Source: Chrysoperla carnea
Taxonomy: Eukaryota; Arthropoda; Insecta; Neuroptera; Chrysopidae
NCBI RefSeq assembly: GCF_905475395.1
Contig: NC_058338.1
Location: forward strand, 46,287,935 to 46,351,934
Direction: 5' to 3'
DNA: 64,000 nt
Made by a program: the position numbers and the translations under genes. This document shows, in pieces, positions 1-12,935 of this stretch (its first letter is position 1; each line of letters starts with the position of its first letter). The notes under the pieces were generated by a model. That model was not told where the DNA came from, did not search any database, and saw only the letters and a list, made by a program, of their open reading frames with translations.

Positions 1-1233
1 GAAAATTTCCACGGGAACTTTAAAATATTTTACTCTACGAAAACCTACGCCTGGTGTAATATTCGCTTGAGGAGAATTATCTCATAAGATTTATTATCCA
101 AGGTGTCCCAGACGTAATGGACGCTCTTGTTCAGGTAGAAAAAAAATTTTTACACGAAAAGTCCTCTTCCATTTTTTGATCCGATGCACGGATAATTAGC
201 TATTAATTAAAATAGGCAGCCAATCATAAGTAAAATCAGCCAATCAAAGTAAATTTTTTTTCAGGTATCGAATCGACATTTTTGATTTCATTTATGATGG
301 TTTTTTAAACAATTATACCACTCTTGTGCTGGGTGCAAATTTTTGTACATCACTCCTAATTTTTTATTTAATTTGACCAGAAAATAATTATATATTTCTG
401 CCACAGAGCAAAAATACAAATTTTGGAGACTTAAAACATATCATATATATATTATGTTGGATAATGAATTTGATAAATCAAGACCAATAGCCACCATCAA
501 GGTAAAATTGAATCAATAAGATCCATTGTTTCTGCATCATTACATAAGTGTAAAATTTGTAAAAAGAAACAAGGTCATTTTTAACCGACTTCAAACAAAA
601 AAGGAGGAGGTTCGACTGTATTTTTTTTATGTGTGTTACCTCAGAATTTTCGACTGGGTGAACCGCTTCTTTAGAAATTATTAATAAATCTAAGTAAATT
701 CAATAATGGTTATCTGAATTTTGACAATCATGTCGCCTTCATCCTATACATTATTCAATGAATACAATGTACAATTTATATTTCATTCAATGTGTTACTA
801 TAGCATTACACACTGAGTGAAACCCTTAATAATTACACTCTAAAATTCTATTTAGATATCGTACAGGAGATGCACAGAATGTTACAGGATTAATATACAC
901 CATACAAGAAAAGTTCACTTAATAAATAAAATATTGTGATATCTATTGATTGTGATTAGTTTTTGTTTACTTTATCTAAGTTGTTATGAAGAGCCGCACA
1001 GTACAGAGTTGTTCAATAAAAAGTTACCACTTAAACGGTAGATACTTTGTTCAAAAAGATGTTTGCGCTTAAATGTGAGAACGATATTGTCAAAAATATT
1101 TTACCACTTAAAAGGGTGAGGCATGTATTCTTAGAACATATTATAAGGGTAATACATAATTTTGAACATATTTAATAGTAAAAAAGTTTCCGCTTTCCGC
1201 CTCCACCGGGGAGAAAAATAGCTTACACACCAC
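1..1233. other. Gene-free AT-rich DNA with one retroelement fragment
   Basis: No supported gene. Around 583-680 there is a segment (AACCGACTTCAAACAAAA, then GACTGGGTGAACCG) of the kind common in insect non-LTR retroelement or SINE debris. The rest is unrecognised AT-rich sequence. Confidence 0.5.
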
Positions 1234-1305
1234 GGGAGCAAATAATGAATGCCTCAGTTTATGACAATGATCATGAGATCTGAGGCATTCTTTACATTTG
1301 CTCCC
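1234..1305. ncRNA. Pre-miRNA-like hairpin candidate
   Basis: The left arm (1234-1257) and right arm (280 to 305 of the same kilobase, i.e. 1280-1305) pair as 10 bp (GGGAGCAAAT with ATTTGCTCCC), a small internal loop, then 11 bp (GAATGCCTCAG with CTGAGGCATTC) around a 22-nt loop. Size and shape fit a metazoan pre-miRNA. Weaker pairing continues outside (TTACA with TGTAA), which would also fit a short MITE. I recognise no known miRNA seed. The strand is undetermined because a hairpin folds on both. Confidence 0.3.
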
Positions 1306-1888
1306 TGGATGCATGTAATATTCTATTACAAACGAAAATAGTTTAATTAGGTACCGCAAAATGGCGGAGATTTAAATAAAATCCTTTTTAAATAAAAATT
1401 CAATGATCTAAAGTCTAAGAAATCCTATTAACACAACTTGATGCTAGAAGGTGGCAAAATATCACTTTTGAGTCTTTTTGACTATTCCAGAAAAATATTA
1501 AATATTTAGTTTATTTATTTTCAATTTTTATGATCCTTAGTAAAGACAAAGGATTGAGATTAAGTATTAAAATAAAACAAAAAGTTATACCTGTGACACC
1601 GAGTATTCCTTTTACACGGTACAAAGGCTATTTAAATGGCTGTGTATATATTTTATATTTTATTCAATATAAGGTCAATCTTTTATAACCTTTCGGGAAA
1701 TCATGATTAAATATTCATTTTCCGCTTTTATCAATAAATTAAATTTTATAGTCGATCTTAAGAACAACACAAATAAATTTAATATTATATTATTTATTTA
1801 CTTCAATAATGCGTTGAATTATCAAATTTTATTTGATTGAAGAATTATTTTAATTAAAAAAACTTCATCTACCAGAATTTTTTAGCAA

Positions 1889-1894
<6 letters not shown>

Positions 1895-1971
<77 letters not shown>
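1895..1971. repeat. (AT)n microsatellite, about 77 bp
   Basis: Uninterrupted alternating AT after a short ATATT lead-in; likely length-polymorphic. Confidence 0.95.
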
Positions 1972-1975
<4 letters not shown>

Positions 1976-4300
1976 CAGGTTCCATGGCTTTGTAAATTTG
2001 TTTCCCTTATTATATGTTCAAAATGGTCTACATTTCTAAACGATCATTAACAATCCTATCGAATTTACTCAATTTGTGGACGCCACCATTCAATGTCAAA
2101 AGTTAATAGCTGAATGTTAATATTTTCGAAAGCAGAGATTTTTATAAAGAATAACTTTTTTTCGTAAACTTTATAATAAAAAAGTTTTCCATATGTAGCC
2201 AACTTAAGTAGACACCCTTCTAATACGATAATGACAAATTTACTTGAAATTACCTTTTCAATAAGCAAAAATATACAAAATGTCTAATAAGTATTCGATA
2301 AATTTTTTCTCACACAGTGAAATTCGTGACTGAATCTGGACTCATAGCCAAGAGATGAAGTTAAGTTGGTGTTTATGGGTGGGTTTAAAAGTGGCAAGCG
2401 GATCGAAGGACTTGCAAGTGGTGAATTTTTCTTTATAGCGGATGTTATACAGTCACGTCAAGACATATAAAGGTAGTCTTTGTTTTTCAAGTTGAAATTA
2501 ACAGCGAGCGGGCGGGTAGCTGTTAGAAACAATATATAAATGTATATTCTTTTTACAACATTTAAACGTCCATCAGTGGTGCTGACAGCAATCATTATTA
2601 TGTTAATGAATTACTTACGAAAAAAAAAATTTTACAATAAAAAAATGTTTTTGACCTTCTTAAATGTAATATCTTACACAAAATATTCCTAACAATAGAT
2701 TATATTGTTAGTTTTTTATTTGGGACAAGTTAGATAACCATTGTTTAGAAAGTTGAAGTTTTCATCTTTTTTTTTACAATTAAAACATTTTTCTTGAAAA
2801 ACGATATTTTTGAATAATTAAAGTATATTAAAATATCAACTTCAAAATTGCATTACAGTCAACTTAATTATTGAACAAACATGCAAGTTATTTCACCAAC
2901 GTCTACTATGCCAACTAGCTCATGGATATTTTCACTTAGTTCTTCTAAAAATTAATGTCTTGAGAAGTAAAGCATATTCCTTGAACATTTTTCGACCAAA
3001 AACTCCTTATAAGTAATAAGATTGAACTTTCAATGAAGCAATTAAAAAATTACATTTCGCTAAATAATGATATTGCAAGGCAATCATCGTCAGTAGATAA
3101 ATTTATTCATATAACACATTAAAAAGGTAATAAAATTAATCGACCAGCGGTTCCCATGGAAAATTCATGCATAGGATCCCGTTTGAAAATGCTCCTGAAC
3201 GTAAAAGTGCAGTTTGCCGGTGAGTAACTCGGTAGAATATTGTTTAAGCAAATTTTTGTTAAACAAATAAATAATCGACCGAATCCCTTCGGGAAAAAAT
3301 TTTATCATCTATAATTTGGGTAAAATTAACAAAAAATGTTTTTAGACATTTTTTCTCTAAGCCCTCCAGTATTCGAATAAAAGTGTATAATTTATTTATA
3401 TAATTTAAGTGTATTCATCCCTCAAAAAGTGTATAAAAAATCAGATGTTTAATATGTATCAAATTTTTGTTTGAAGTGTAAAGCTGGCTCAACAGCATCC
3501 TGCAAAAATTTTTCACTCAATTGTATTTTAAGTGCAGATTGATTGTTAGACCACCCAAAAATAATGATTTTCTGTTCTATAAATGCTAGAAAGATGAGAG
3601 AATTCGTGATAAGAGAACTTCTCACAATTTCTGAGGGACTTGCAAAAAACATATTTTTTAAAACTGTAGATAGATTGCGAAAAAATCTGAAAAATTTATA
3701 ATTCGAAAATAGATAAAATACAAGAAGATAGAAAAAATTTAATTAATGCTCATAACGCGACTGCTGGCGAGTTAATATATCAAATATTGAGTCACAGTTA
3801 TTCGAAATAATATTAGAATGTTAATGGATGAAAAATGTTGGTGTTTCAATGAATGTTTAGCCATATCGTAAAATGACTGATTTTTGCTCAGCATGCAAAA
3901 TACAACATGTATTTTCCCATATAGAATAATATATGACCTGCTGCTAATTTCTCATGTATGTTTAATTAATTATTAATATAGCTCTCATTAATAATTAGGA
4001 TCTTTAATGTTAGTAATACATCTCTAGGCTATACTGTTTTTTTTCACGTACAAATTACCTGCACGCAATGATAATGAACAAACATGTTATTATGGCAGTT
4101 TTTTTCATCAGTTTTAAAATTTTTTTGCTTATTTTATTAAAATTACTGATGAATGATTCACATAATATTTATGTGTTTAAACATTAAATTATTTAAATTT
4201 AATTATGCTTGATGGATACGCATTTGCTAAAATGAATATTGTGGGTGGTTGATTCTCATAAAATGGAAATGTTGTATGTATTTGAGATACCCTTCATCTA
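1972..4300. other. Gene-free AT-rich stretch
   Basis: Only short unsupported open frames; no recognised coding motif, RNA or repeat boundary. Confidence 0.5.
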
Positions 4301-4317
4301 CAACTTTATTGATTTTT

Positions 4318-4896
4318 ATACCATGTATATATGAAATATATCATAGTATCTTAAGTTTATTCCCAAGTTTGTAACGCTTAAAAATATTGATGCTACAAAA
4401 AAAATTTTGGTATAGGTGTTCATAGAATCACCTAATAAGTAAATTTCCGGTTGTCTGTCCGTCTGTCCGTCTGTCTGTCAACACAATAATTCAAAAAAGA
4501 AAAGAAATATCAAGATGAAATTTTATAGCGTACTCAGTGCGTAAAAAGTGAGGTCGGGTTCGTAAATGAGCAATATAGGTCAATTAGGTTTTGGGTCCGC
4601 AGGACCCATTTTGTAAACCGTTAGAGATAAAACAAAAGTTTAAATGTAAAAAATGTTCCTTATAATAAAATAAACAACTTTTAACTAAACAATTTTTGTA
4701 AACATCACTGTTTACCCACGAGGATGCTAATAAGGTGTTTTATAGTATGTATTAACATGGGAATATCAGTTTTGTGTGCGTGGCTATATATAAGTAGATA
4801 TTTTTTTTTATTTACGTGACGTCAAAAAACGACCACTGTCTATACATGGTATTACAACAATTAACTCAGTCAATTGTTTGTTTTCACTTGTTAAAC
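4318..4896 (+). repeat. Dispersed repeat family R1, copy A (near full length)
   Basis: It starts with ATACCATGTATATATGAA, then CCCAAGTTTGTAACGCTTA. The middle contains a (GTCT/CCGT)n tract and GACCCATTTTGTAAACCG. It ends with TATACATGGTAT and a tail with AACTCAGTCAATTG and TTTTCACTTGTT. The start and pre-tail ends form short inverted repeats (ATACCATGTATA with TATACATGGTAT). No coding capacity. The family recurs at least seven times in the window. Confidence 0.85.
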
Positions 4897-4904
4897 AAAT
4901 GATT

Positions 4905-6140
4905 TGAATGGTTATCGAGAGCTAGAATGGGTATTTTTTCAGTTTAAACAATTATTTATTTTCTACTTTTTAGCACACCTAGCTACAAAAGCGTGTTTTT
5001 TAATTTTTTTAATTCACCGGTTAACAAAATTTAATAAATTTTTTTATACCCTTGATGCGATAGAATATTTTGTGTACTTTTTCAGAGTGCTGAATTCGAA
5101 TTCGACTTCAGAATTTTTTTGGCACATTAGGTTTTCTAAATATTTTTACATAAAAAACCGAAAAGTCAGTTTATTTCTTTTCTCATATAGAAATTGAAAG
5201 CCATCCCCTTTCTTCCCTCCTCCTTTAAAATATTTTTTGAATCTTTCCGATATCCCTTAAATATTACCTATTTATTCTATATACTGGGAAAATTTCAAAA
5301 TGGCTTTTGAAGGAAAATGTAACGTATTTTCTAATAGCGTAAATTTTTTTATGATAAAAAATTATTCACCGGTGAAACATAACTTTAGGCGAAAAACAAG
5401 CATTTCCTTATTAAGAGGCGAAATTCTCGCAAACGTGACATGCTGGAGCAATTTTTCTCGGCTATAAAATATGTGTCGACCAGTGTTATTATTTATTAAT
5501 ATTATGGAATTTTATCTTTACTTCCACCATCAAGGATTTTTTAAGTTAATCGCTAATTCTGAATATAAACAAACTCATTATTATTGTATTGTCATTGGTC
5601 CTTGATAAGTGTGTGAAGTTTCAAATAAATTTGATAGATACATACCAAGCTAATAAAAGCGTGTTAATGACTGCGAGGGCGGAGCGTTAAAAATAGTCAC
5701 CCAGTATTAAAAAATTAAAAAACTGCCGATGACTATGCTGTACAAGACCTGCAATGTCCACATTAAAACCACTTGTTTTTTTCTATACAAATAAATATTC
5801 TTTCTTTTATAATATTGAACTTAAAATGTGTTTTCAAGTGTTAAAAAGTTAAAATATTGTTTTGTTTATTTTAGTTTCGTAAAATATTTATTCATCGCCA
5901 TAATTGAAATAAACTTTTTTAAATATTAATATTATTTTTTCACACCAATAATATATGTGTGTATATTTGCATAACAAATTATCTTACAAGCGCTACGAAA
6001 TTAAATATTACAATGAATTATTTATTACAATAATAATAACTCTTGGCGCGTTATATTTTTTATTACTTCTTAGCACGAAGAACAACCAATATTCGGTATT
6101 TTGTTTGTAGACATTTCACGATTGATCTTCCCAAGACTTA
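4905..6140. other. Gene-free AT-rich stretch
   Basis: A 97-codon open frame at 4904-5197 is very Phe/Leu/Ile-rich and reads like AT-rich noise. Nothing else is recognised. Confidence 0.5.
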
Positions 6141-6142
6141 TA

Positions 6143-6660
6143 CAGTGTGTCCAATTAAGTCGGTATCATATGGAAAAATTGTTTTTTAATGAAAAGAGTT
6201 ATTCTTGATAAAAGGTCCTACATGGCCTAAAACGCATTATCAATATGTAAACATTGCTCACTAGTAAAAAACATTTATTTTCTACCATATCGACAATCTT
6301 TATCAGATATTGTTATTTTTACTTACTGTATTAGCATTGATAATAATTTATGTCTACATATTGATGTGTAGACAAAATGATACTACACAGAATTTGTCAG
6401 TGAATTCTAAATTAGATGTCGGTCTCTAGACATAAATTATCAATAAGAAGAAGATACATCACTCCTGAGCAAATTTTAATTTTGCTAAAGAGTAAAGTTT
6501 ACATTTTTGGAAATCCTGGTATACGAATAGAAAAAATTGATATCTAAATATTTCATTTTGCGCTTTAAGCCATGCAGAACTTTTTATCAAGGTTAATTTT
6601 CATCATAAAACAATTAATAAAAAAGTTTACCATATTGTGCCGAATTTATTGGACACACTG
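6143..6660. mobile_element. Tc1/mariner-type MITE, 518 bp
   Basis: Termini are CAGTGTGTCC and GGACACACTG, flanked by TA on both sides (6141-6142 and 6661-6662), as expected of TA target duplication. Inverted similarity continues inward for about 100 bp with mismatches (for example CTTGATAAAAGGTCCTACATGGC against its degenerate partner). No transposase frame is present, so it is non-autonomous. Confidence 0.8.
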
Positions 6661-6662
6661 TA

Positions 6663-8924
6663 TATAAAATGAATACCTACTGATTTTATTTTATCAAAAT
6701 TATATCATACATTTCACTACAAGATAGAAATTTAGAGGAATAGAAAGATCTGATACGCAACATGTGTGTCATCCTTTTTATGAAAATTGTTAAATTTTGT
6801 TTCGAAAAACTAATTTTTCTCTCCAATTTGATGTTCGTTTTATACAAATATGATTTTTCATCGAAGATATGAGCTTATTTGGAAGCAAAGAAATCTGGTT
6901 TTAACTGGAATACGAAATCATACGGTTATAAAACGAATAGCAAATTGGAGGGGGAAAATAGGACATTCTAAAGAGTATACAGGTTTTAATGAAAAAAGAG
7001 GTAATCTGGTAGATTAGGGAAAACACAGAATTTTTTCCATATCAAAATTTGTTTCAAATCCAGGGGGAATAGATTAACGCATTAATATATACGCACTTGT
7101 CAAGCAATTTCAATTTTGTATTCATACAATTTTTTTAAACAAACTCTAAAAAGTAAAGTAATCAATTATTTTATAATTGATTAATTTTTAGGATTTTGAC
7201 TTGTTCAGAAATCAAAATAAAGTAACACTACAGTAACATAGAGAAAATTTTCTTTCGAGCAATTACCTTTTACCGCCACTGAATAGCTTCAAAATCTTAT
7301 TGATTCCTTCTATACTGAAACAACAAAAACAAAATTGCGTTATTTTAAATATTCAAATAAATTATTTGATAAAAAATAATACCCGTATCAAAAAAAGACA
7401 AAAACAATGGAAAAACAATAATTTTAAGCTTTGTTATTTATAATAAAATATTTCTAAAATGTAATCAAACAAAAAAATAAAAAACAGTTTTTCATAGAAT
7501 AACAAAAAAACTTTTTGTATTTTCATAAAAAAACAAGTTGCAAAATTATTATTTAATAACCAGAAAAATAAATAAATAAATATGTACAGCAAAACCTCTT
7601 TAAGCAATATCTACGGCTACCTATATAGACTGTTTGATACTATTTAGGCTCATAGGTTATTCGATTATTCGAACATGTGAAAAGTCACTATGCAACTTAA
7701 GTCACATCGCAAGGTCTAAGTAAGACAAAAATAAAATATTGAAATTTGTGAAATTCTTTTTTATGAAAGTTGAAAATCCAAAAACTGTCATACTGTATTT
7801 CTGGAAAATGATTTTTTATAAGAAATTGCGACAAAATTAAATAAATTAAACAAACAACAACAGTTGAAATTATTAATTTCATTTATAAATACATAAAAAT
7901 AAATAAATAAAAACATTAAACAATTGAAATTTTCGTAACAATCAATTTATCAATCTTTTTGTAGTTTAGAACCTAGAATCGAAAAGCTCCCCGTAAGTAT
8001 GAAACCTGAAGAAAATATTTTAAGGTGAAAAATTGTAGTAAAATTTATTTTCTACAATTTCAATTTCAATTTTATTAGTATTAATAGTGAAATACATAAA
8101 ATGAAAAACACAAATTAACGAGACCCTATCTCGTTGATGGAACGTTATTTTAACTTCTCAAATTCTTTCTCATGAGTTGCGCCGTGGCTTATGAAACACT
8201 CTGTATTAGAATATCTTCAAAATAATTAGAGTTATTAAAATTTATTTTTTATATTCTCTTTTTGGAATAACGAGATTATTATTATTATTATATACATTTA
8301 AGTCAATCAAAAATCAATAGAAACCAACAACATAAAATTTGTATCTGTGGTTTATTAGTTGACGTTTATTAGTGACCGATCAATCATCCGGAAAGTGAAA
8401 TGTTCAATGCAGTGAAATATTCACCTAGAGCACAAAAACTACGTGAAGAAGGTGAAAATTTGTTGGTGAAATGTAAAAGAATAAGCTGATATGTGCGAAT
8501 CTATAAATTTTATCAGTATTTCGAAAAAAATTCGAAAACCATACCAGAATCCCGACTGTAATATCGCTATGTAAACGACTGGACTTATTTTTTCTTTTCA
8601 CCTTTAAAATTACTTTTTTTCTTAAATCCCTGTTATCCAAGTCTGACTGTATATTATGCGTATATTTTAATTTTATAATATAATTTTAAATAAAATATTA
8701 ATTAATTTGAAATAACTTTGTTGGGAACAAATTTATATAAAATATAACATTTTATATATTAAAATATTTTTGGGTTCATTTATAGTTCAGCAGGTTAAAT
8801 ATACATTTTATGGAAAATTGGTTATATCTTTATTTTACTTCAAATATAGGTACATATTCATTTTATAATTAGATGAACTTTTTAATATCTGATACATTAA
8901 AAATATTTTAAAACTAAATAAAAA
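6663..8924. other. Gene-free AT-rich stretch
   Basis: Short open frames only; many A- or T-homopolymer runs; no recognised feature. Confidence 0.5.
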
Positions 8925-8927
8925 CAA

Positions 8928-9405
8928 GTGAAAACAAACAATTGACTCTGTCACATTACACATAAATACATGTCACACATGTATAACTGATAAAGCCTAT
9001 ACAATTTGCGCTCTCACGGGTAAACAGTGATGTTTACGAAAAAACGTTTCAAACAAAAATTTTTTTTTATTTTTTGATAAGGAACATTTTTTACATTTAA
9101 ACTTTTGTTCTATCTCTAACGGTTTACAAGATGAGTCCTACAGACCCAAGACTCAATTGACCTATGTTGCTCATTTATGAACTTGACCCCAATCCTCAGC
9201 ACGCTATAAAAATTTCAGCTTGATATTTCTTTTCGTTTTTGAATTATCGCATGACAACCGAAAATGGACTAATAAGGTGATTTTATGACCATTTATGACC
9301 ACCTATGCCAAATTTTTGTTCATAGCATCAATATTTTTAAGCTTAACAAACTTGGGACTAAACTTAGTATACCTTGATATATTTCATATACATGGTATAA
9401 TAATA
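8928..9405 (-). repeat. Dispersed repeat family R1, copy B
   Basis: Reverse-orientation copy: it opens with AACAAGTGAAAACAAACAATTG and closes with the complement of the family start (ATATTTCATATACATGGTAT). It is about 80-90% like copy A by eye, with a different segment next to the tail. Confidence 0.8.
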
Positions 9406-9478
9406 TAAAAATCTTATTTACAATATATTATTTCCCGGTTATGTTGTTCATACTTTGCTCGTAGACTAAATAAATAAT

Positions 9479-9480
9479 TT

Positions 9481-9516
<36 letters not shown>

Positions 9517-9519
9517 TAC
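9479..9519. repeat. (AAT)n/(ATT)n inverted microsatellite
   Basis: A run of AAT trinucleotides turns directly into ATT trinucleotides, making a self-complementary tract of about 40 bp. Confidence 0.85.
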
Positions 9520-11220
9520 AAAATTGAAACAAATAAAAAAGATTATGATAAATTTCAAACGGTACAACCAAACTTGATACAAGAATTTTAAATTTTAATT
9601 AAAATTTAGCAGTAATACGCATACAGAGGTACATATGTATGATTCTTAAAGATTGAATAGATGTTCAATCATTATATATTCTTACATTGAAGACACAGCA
9701 TTGTAAGAATATTGTGGTATTACGTTTACTATCGAAATTCTGAAGTTTCAATCATCGTTTATTTTTAAATTTTGCTATAGCACTTTAGTAAAATTGACTA
9801 AAATTGCGAAATATACTTTTAATAGTAAAACCGTATCAAATCAAGAAGTAAATAATACTGAAAACCTGTAACCTAAAAGTACAACTAGGAATTATAATCG
9901 TAAAAATAATTTTTATTGTAAGTAATCAGGGTAAATAAGTAATCAGTTGCAAAGAAGTAATCAGGGTTTATTTAATTTTTAACAGATTTATGTTTTTCCT
10001 AATGCACCAATTTTCCTAATACATCAAAGTTTAAGATTAGATACCTCGAGAAGTAGGTATAGCAGTCTCTAAGTCTGTATACATGAAATATTACAGAGTG
10101 TATTAAGTTTAATCCCAAGTTCGTAGTGCTTAGAAGTATTGATGTTATATTGATCCAAAACTAAACGTGATAAAAGGAGACGACTAAAAACAGGATAAGA
10201 AGGAGCGATTTCCGGAGAACACGTTTTTAAAAATTCTTTTCAAAACGTCTACATTCAAAAAAAAAAAAAAAAACAAGCCGTGAATAGAGTCTGGTGCGAC
10301 CCTTGAGGTCCACTTAAATCGTCCCACCATAATAAAAAGTAATAAACAATTTTTTTTAATAGAAATTCGACCGACTCAAAACGACTCAACCGAATATTTG
10401 GAAATTTGTCAAATTTAATGAAAATCTCGATTAAAACTTTTAAGGTTAGTAACAGAGATTACGTGGAAACCTTTTTTACTCTATCCAAATGACGGTTTTC
10501 AATCGATGACTTTTTAATATTACTACAATACCTAATTTCAGCAAGGATTATTTTATTAAATTAATTAATTATGAGATTAAGCTAGCAATTAAATTTCAGT
10601 ATGGCCATCGTCATTTTCATGTTTGATTAAAATGAGCTTGCAACAAATGCAATAAAGTTATATAACAAACCCATATTCGAACATCATTACACATTTATTA
10701 CACGTATCATTTACAGTTATAATATTATTCTCGTATAATGATATTTAAAAATGCGTGTGTTTTTTTTTTCTTACGTACAACGTTAATTTTTATTTTAGTG
10801 TGTAAGTGAAAGTAGTTCAAGAGAGAATTTTGTATGTCTACAACACACACAAAAAATCTATAATTTTGATTGAATTTTTTTATTTCTTAATTTTTTTTTA
10901 TTTTTTGGTTCTGTTTTTTTATATCCAATCAACACAATACATAAATTTTTAAAGGAATACTTTTCTTTTTCGACGAAATTTTACTGTGTGTTTCAAAAAT
11001 GTTGTACCACACTTCGAAGAGAAAGTATTATCATGAATCAATACACAAAATTCAATAGAAATTAACATTAAGTCATGAACAGTTAAAAAAAACCAAAAAC
11101 TCAAACGACAAGTTTTCAGCGCATATTAAATATACGGTTCTATCAGAATCAGTCCAAGGAACTCGACAATTGATCAGCACGATGAGCTAACGATATCTGC
11201 CCCACAAGACTTAATTATTC
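9520..11220. other. Gene-free stretch with repeat fragments
   Basis: 10085-10145 matches the first ~60 bp of family R1. 10270-10440 (CAAGCCGTGAATAGAG, later GACTCAACCGAATATTTGG) matches 18605-18770, a second dispersed retroelement-like family. No gene seen. Confidence 0.55.
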
Positions 11221-11221
11221 T

Positions 11222-11930
11222 ATTCGCATTGAAGATGAAGACATCCTCATATTTTCGTTTTATCGATTTCGGAATATCGATGTGAAATTTTGCACAATCA
11301 TACAGAGCAATAGGCCCCATTTTTAAGATACTTAACCGAAATCATAACTTTAAAAATTAAAAAAAATTTATTAGAAAAAATTGCTTAGAATATTCTTTCA
11401 TACCGATTTTCATGACAATATTCGCATGCTTAATTTTTTCATAATTTTGATCCACAGTCATAATTATTACCAGTCAATTGAAATATTTGAATACATGACA
11501 CTATTAATTATCAAATTGTTCAGTTTTTACATTCTACAGCACATTAGTTACAAAATTAAAATTTAAACATTTATAACTAGTGTGCTATGGAATGTAAAAA
11601 CTGGACAAATTGATAATTAATAGTGTCATATATCCAAATATTTCAATTGACTTGTAAACATGTGAATTTTGTCATGAAAATCGGTCTAAAAGTATAAAAA
11701 AATATTCTAAGCAACTTTTTCTAATAATTTTTTTCGATAACTCTAATCACCTCGGACTAGGCAAAACATTAAGAATCGGCCCTATTTGTCAATTTGTAAT
11801 AAATCTGATTTCGGTAAAGTATCTTAAAAAATGTAACCCATTGCCCTGTATGACTATGCAAATTTCAAATCAATATTCCTATAAATAACGAAAATATAAG
11901 AGTGTCTTCATCCTAAATTTGACACACTGT
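11222..11930. mobile_element. Foldback element with ~330-bp inverted arms
   Basis: The left arm (about 11222-11548) is repeated inverted at about 11577-11930 around a loop of about 28 bp. Key matches are CAGTTTTTACATTCTA with its complement at the centre, the ATTGAAATATTTG/CAAATATTTCAATTGAC pair, and GAAGACATCCTCATATTTTCG with the complement of CGAAAATATAAGAGTGTCTTC at the outer ends. The right end shows GACACACTGTATAA. No protein is encoded. Confidence 0.8.
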
Positions 11931-11934
11931 ATAA

Positions 11935-12535
11935 TAGACAGTACCAATTAATACCAAAAATTAACTTTTTTTGAACAACTGTGTATAAATGCGTAGTAGT
12001 AAGACACATTTAATAATAATTATCATTTAAAAATATTATTTTTAAAGTATAAAGAAATCTTTTTTTATTAATATAATGTTATACTATTTATGATCGTCAT
12101 ATTATTAAGTATTTAACTTGTAATATATCTATTTTATTATAATAGATGCATAATTATTTGGAAAATAAACCGTTAAGTTGTATTATTAAACATCATTCAT
12201 CACAATATATTTTTTGGAACAATTTCCAAATAAGACACCTAAAAATATTTTTATCTACGCTCGTTAGAAAAAAAGTACTTTCCTCACTCAGTATGCGTGA
12301 TAAAAATAGTTCCTTGTCGCTCTAGTGTGATAATTTCCGCACAACGGCGGTAATGAATTCAGTTACTATAGTAACTTTTTTAATTTATCTGTTTTTCTCA
12401 ATAAGCCATACCAAATTTTAAATAATAATAATCGTTTATTTTCACATTTTAGAGGCGTAGATAAAGTTTTGTACGATATACGTATGATAACGCATTATTA
12501 ACGTACATCTCCTCCCAACTCGTGTCACGTACTCG
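11935..12535. other. Gene-free AT-rich stretch
   Basis: No recognised gene. 12230-12370 has the look of an old transposon end (CACTCAGTATGCGTG, GCACAACGGCGG) but I cannot classify it. Confidence 0.45.
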
Positions 12536-12660
12536 TTGTGCAAATTTCGCAAGCGTTCGTTAATAATCCTTTTATCCCACCTGTGTTGTAAATAACTATT
12601 ACCACCTGCCCCCCAGACGTTGGTAAAGACGCAATTGAAAATTTATTTGGAGTTTAAGTT

Positions 12661-12933
12661 TCATGGCCAGGACAATGTATTAACACAATTTTTAGATAGA
12701 TGTCGGCGGGTACGCACGTGCTTTTGTGTGTGTTTTCGCATATTATCGTTCACGACTTCTCGTGAAAGAAAGGTTATTAGGCTTCGTCGAGGGCCCTCCA
12801 TCGACTTGTTGCTCTTGGCAAAGGTCAAAATACAAAAAGACAGATTTGAACGAGAAAGGCCCCACAAGGGAGTGTCTAGTTGAATAACGACACCGCGACG
12901 TCTGATTTTTACATCGCCTAGAGGTCCCGACAT
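12661..12933 (-). other. Open frame in a GC/CpG-richer island (unassigned)
   Basis: About 12530-12935 is clearly less AT-rich than its surroundings and holds many CpG dinucleotides. A 90-codon ATG-started frame on the minus strand (Arg/Lys-rich) and an 87-codon frame on the plus strand overlap here. Neither resembles a family I know. It may be a first exon or promoter of a gene whose other exons I cannot see, or part of a mobile element. Confidence 0.25.
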
Positions 12934-12935
12934 TA

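Noticed and set aside
4904-5197. 97-codon plus-strand frame
   Set aside because: Almost entirely Phe, Leu, Ile, Lys and Tyr as expected from AT-rich DNA; it starts inside the tail of an R1 repeat; no domain.
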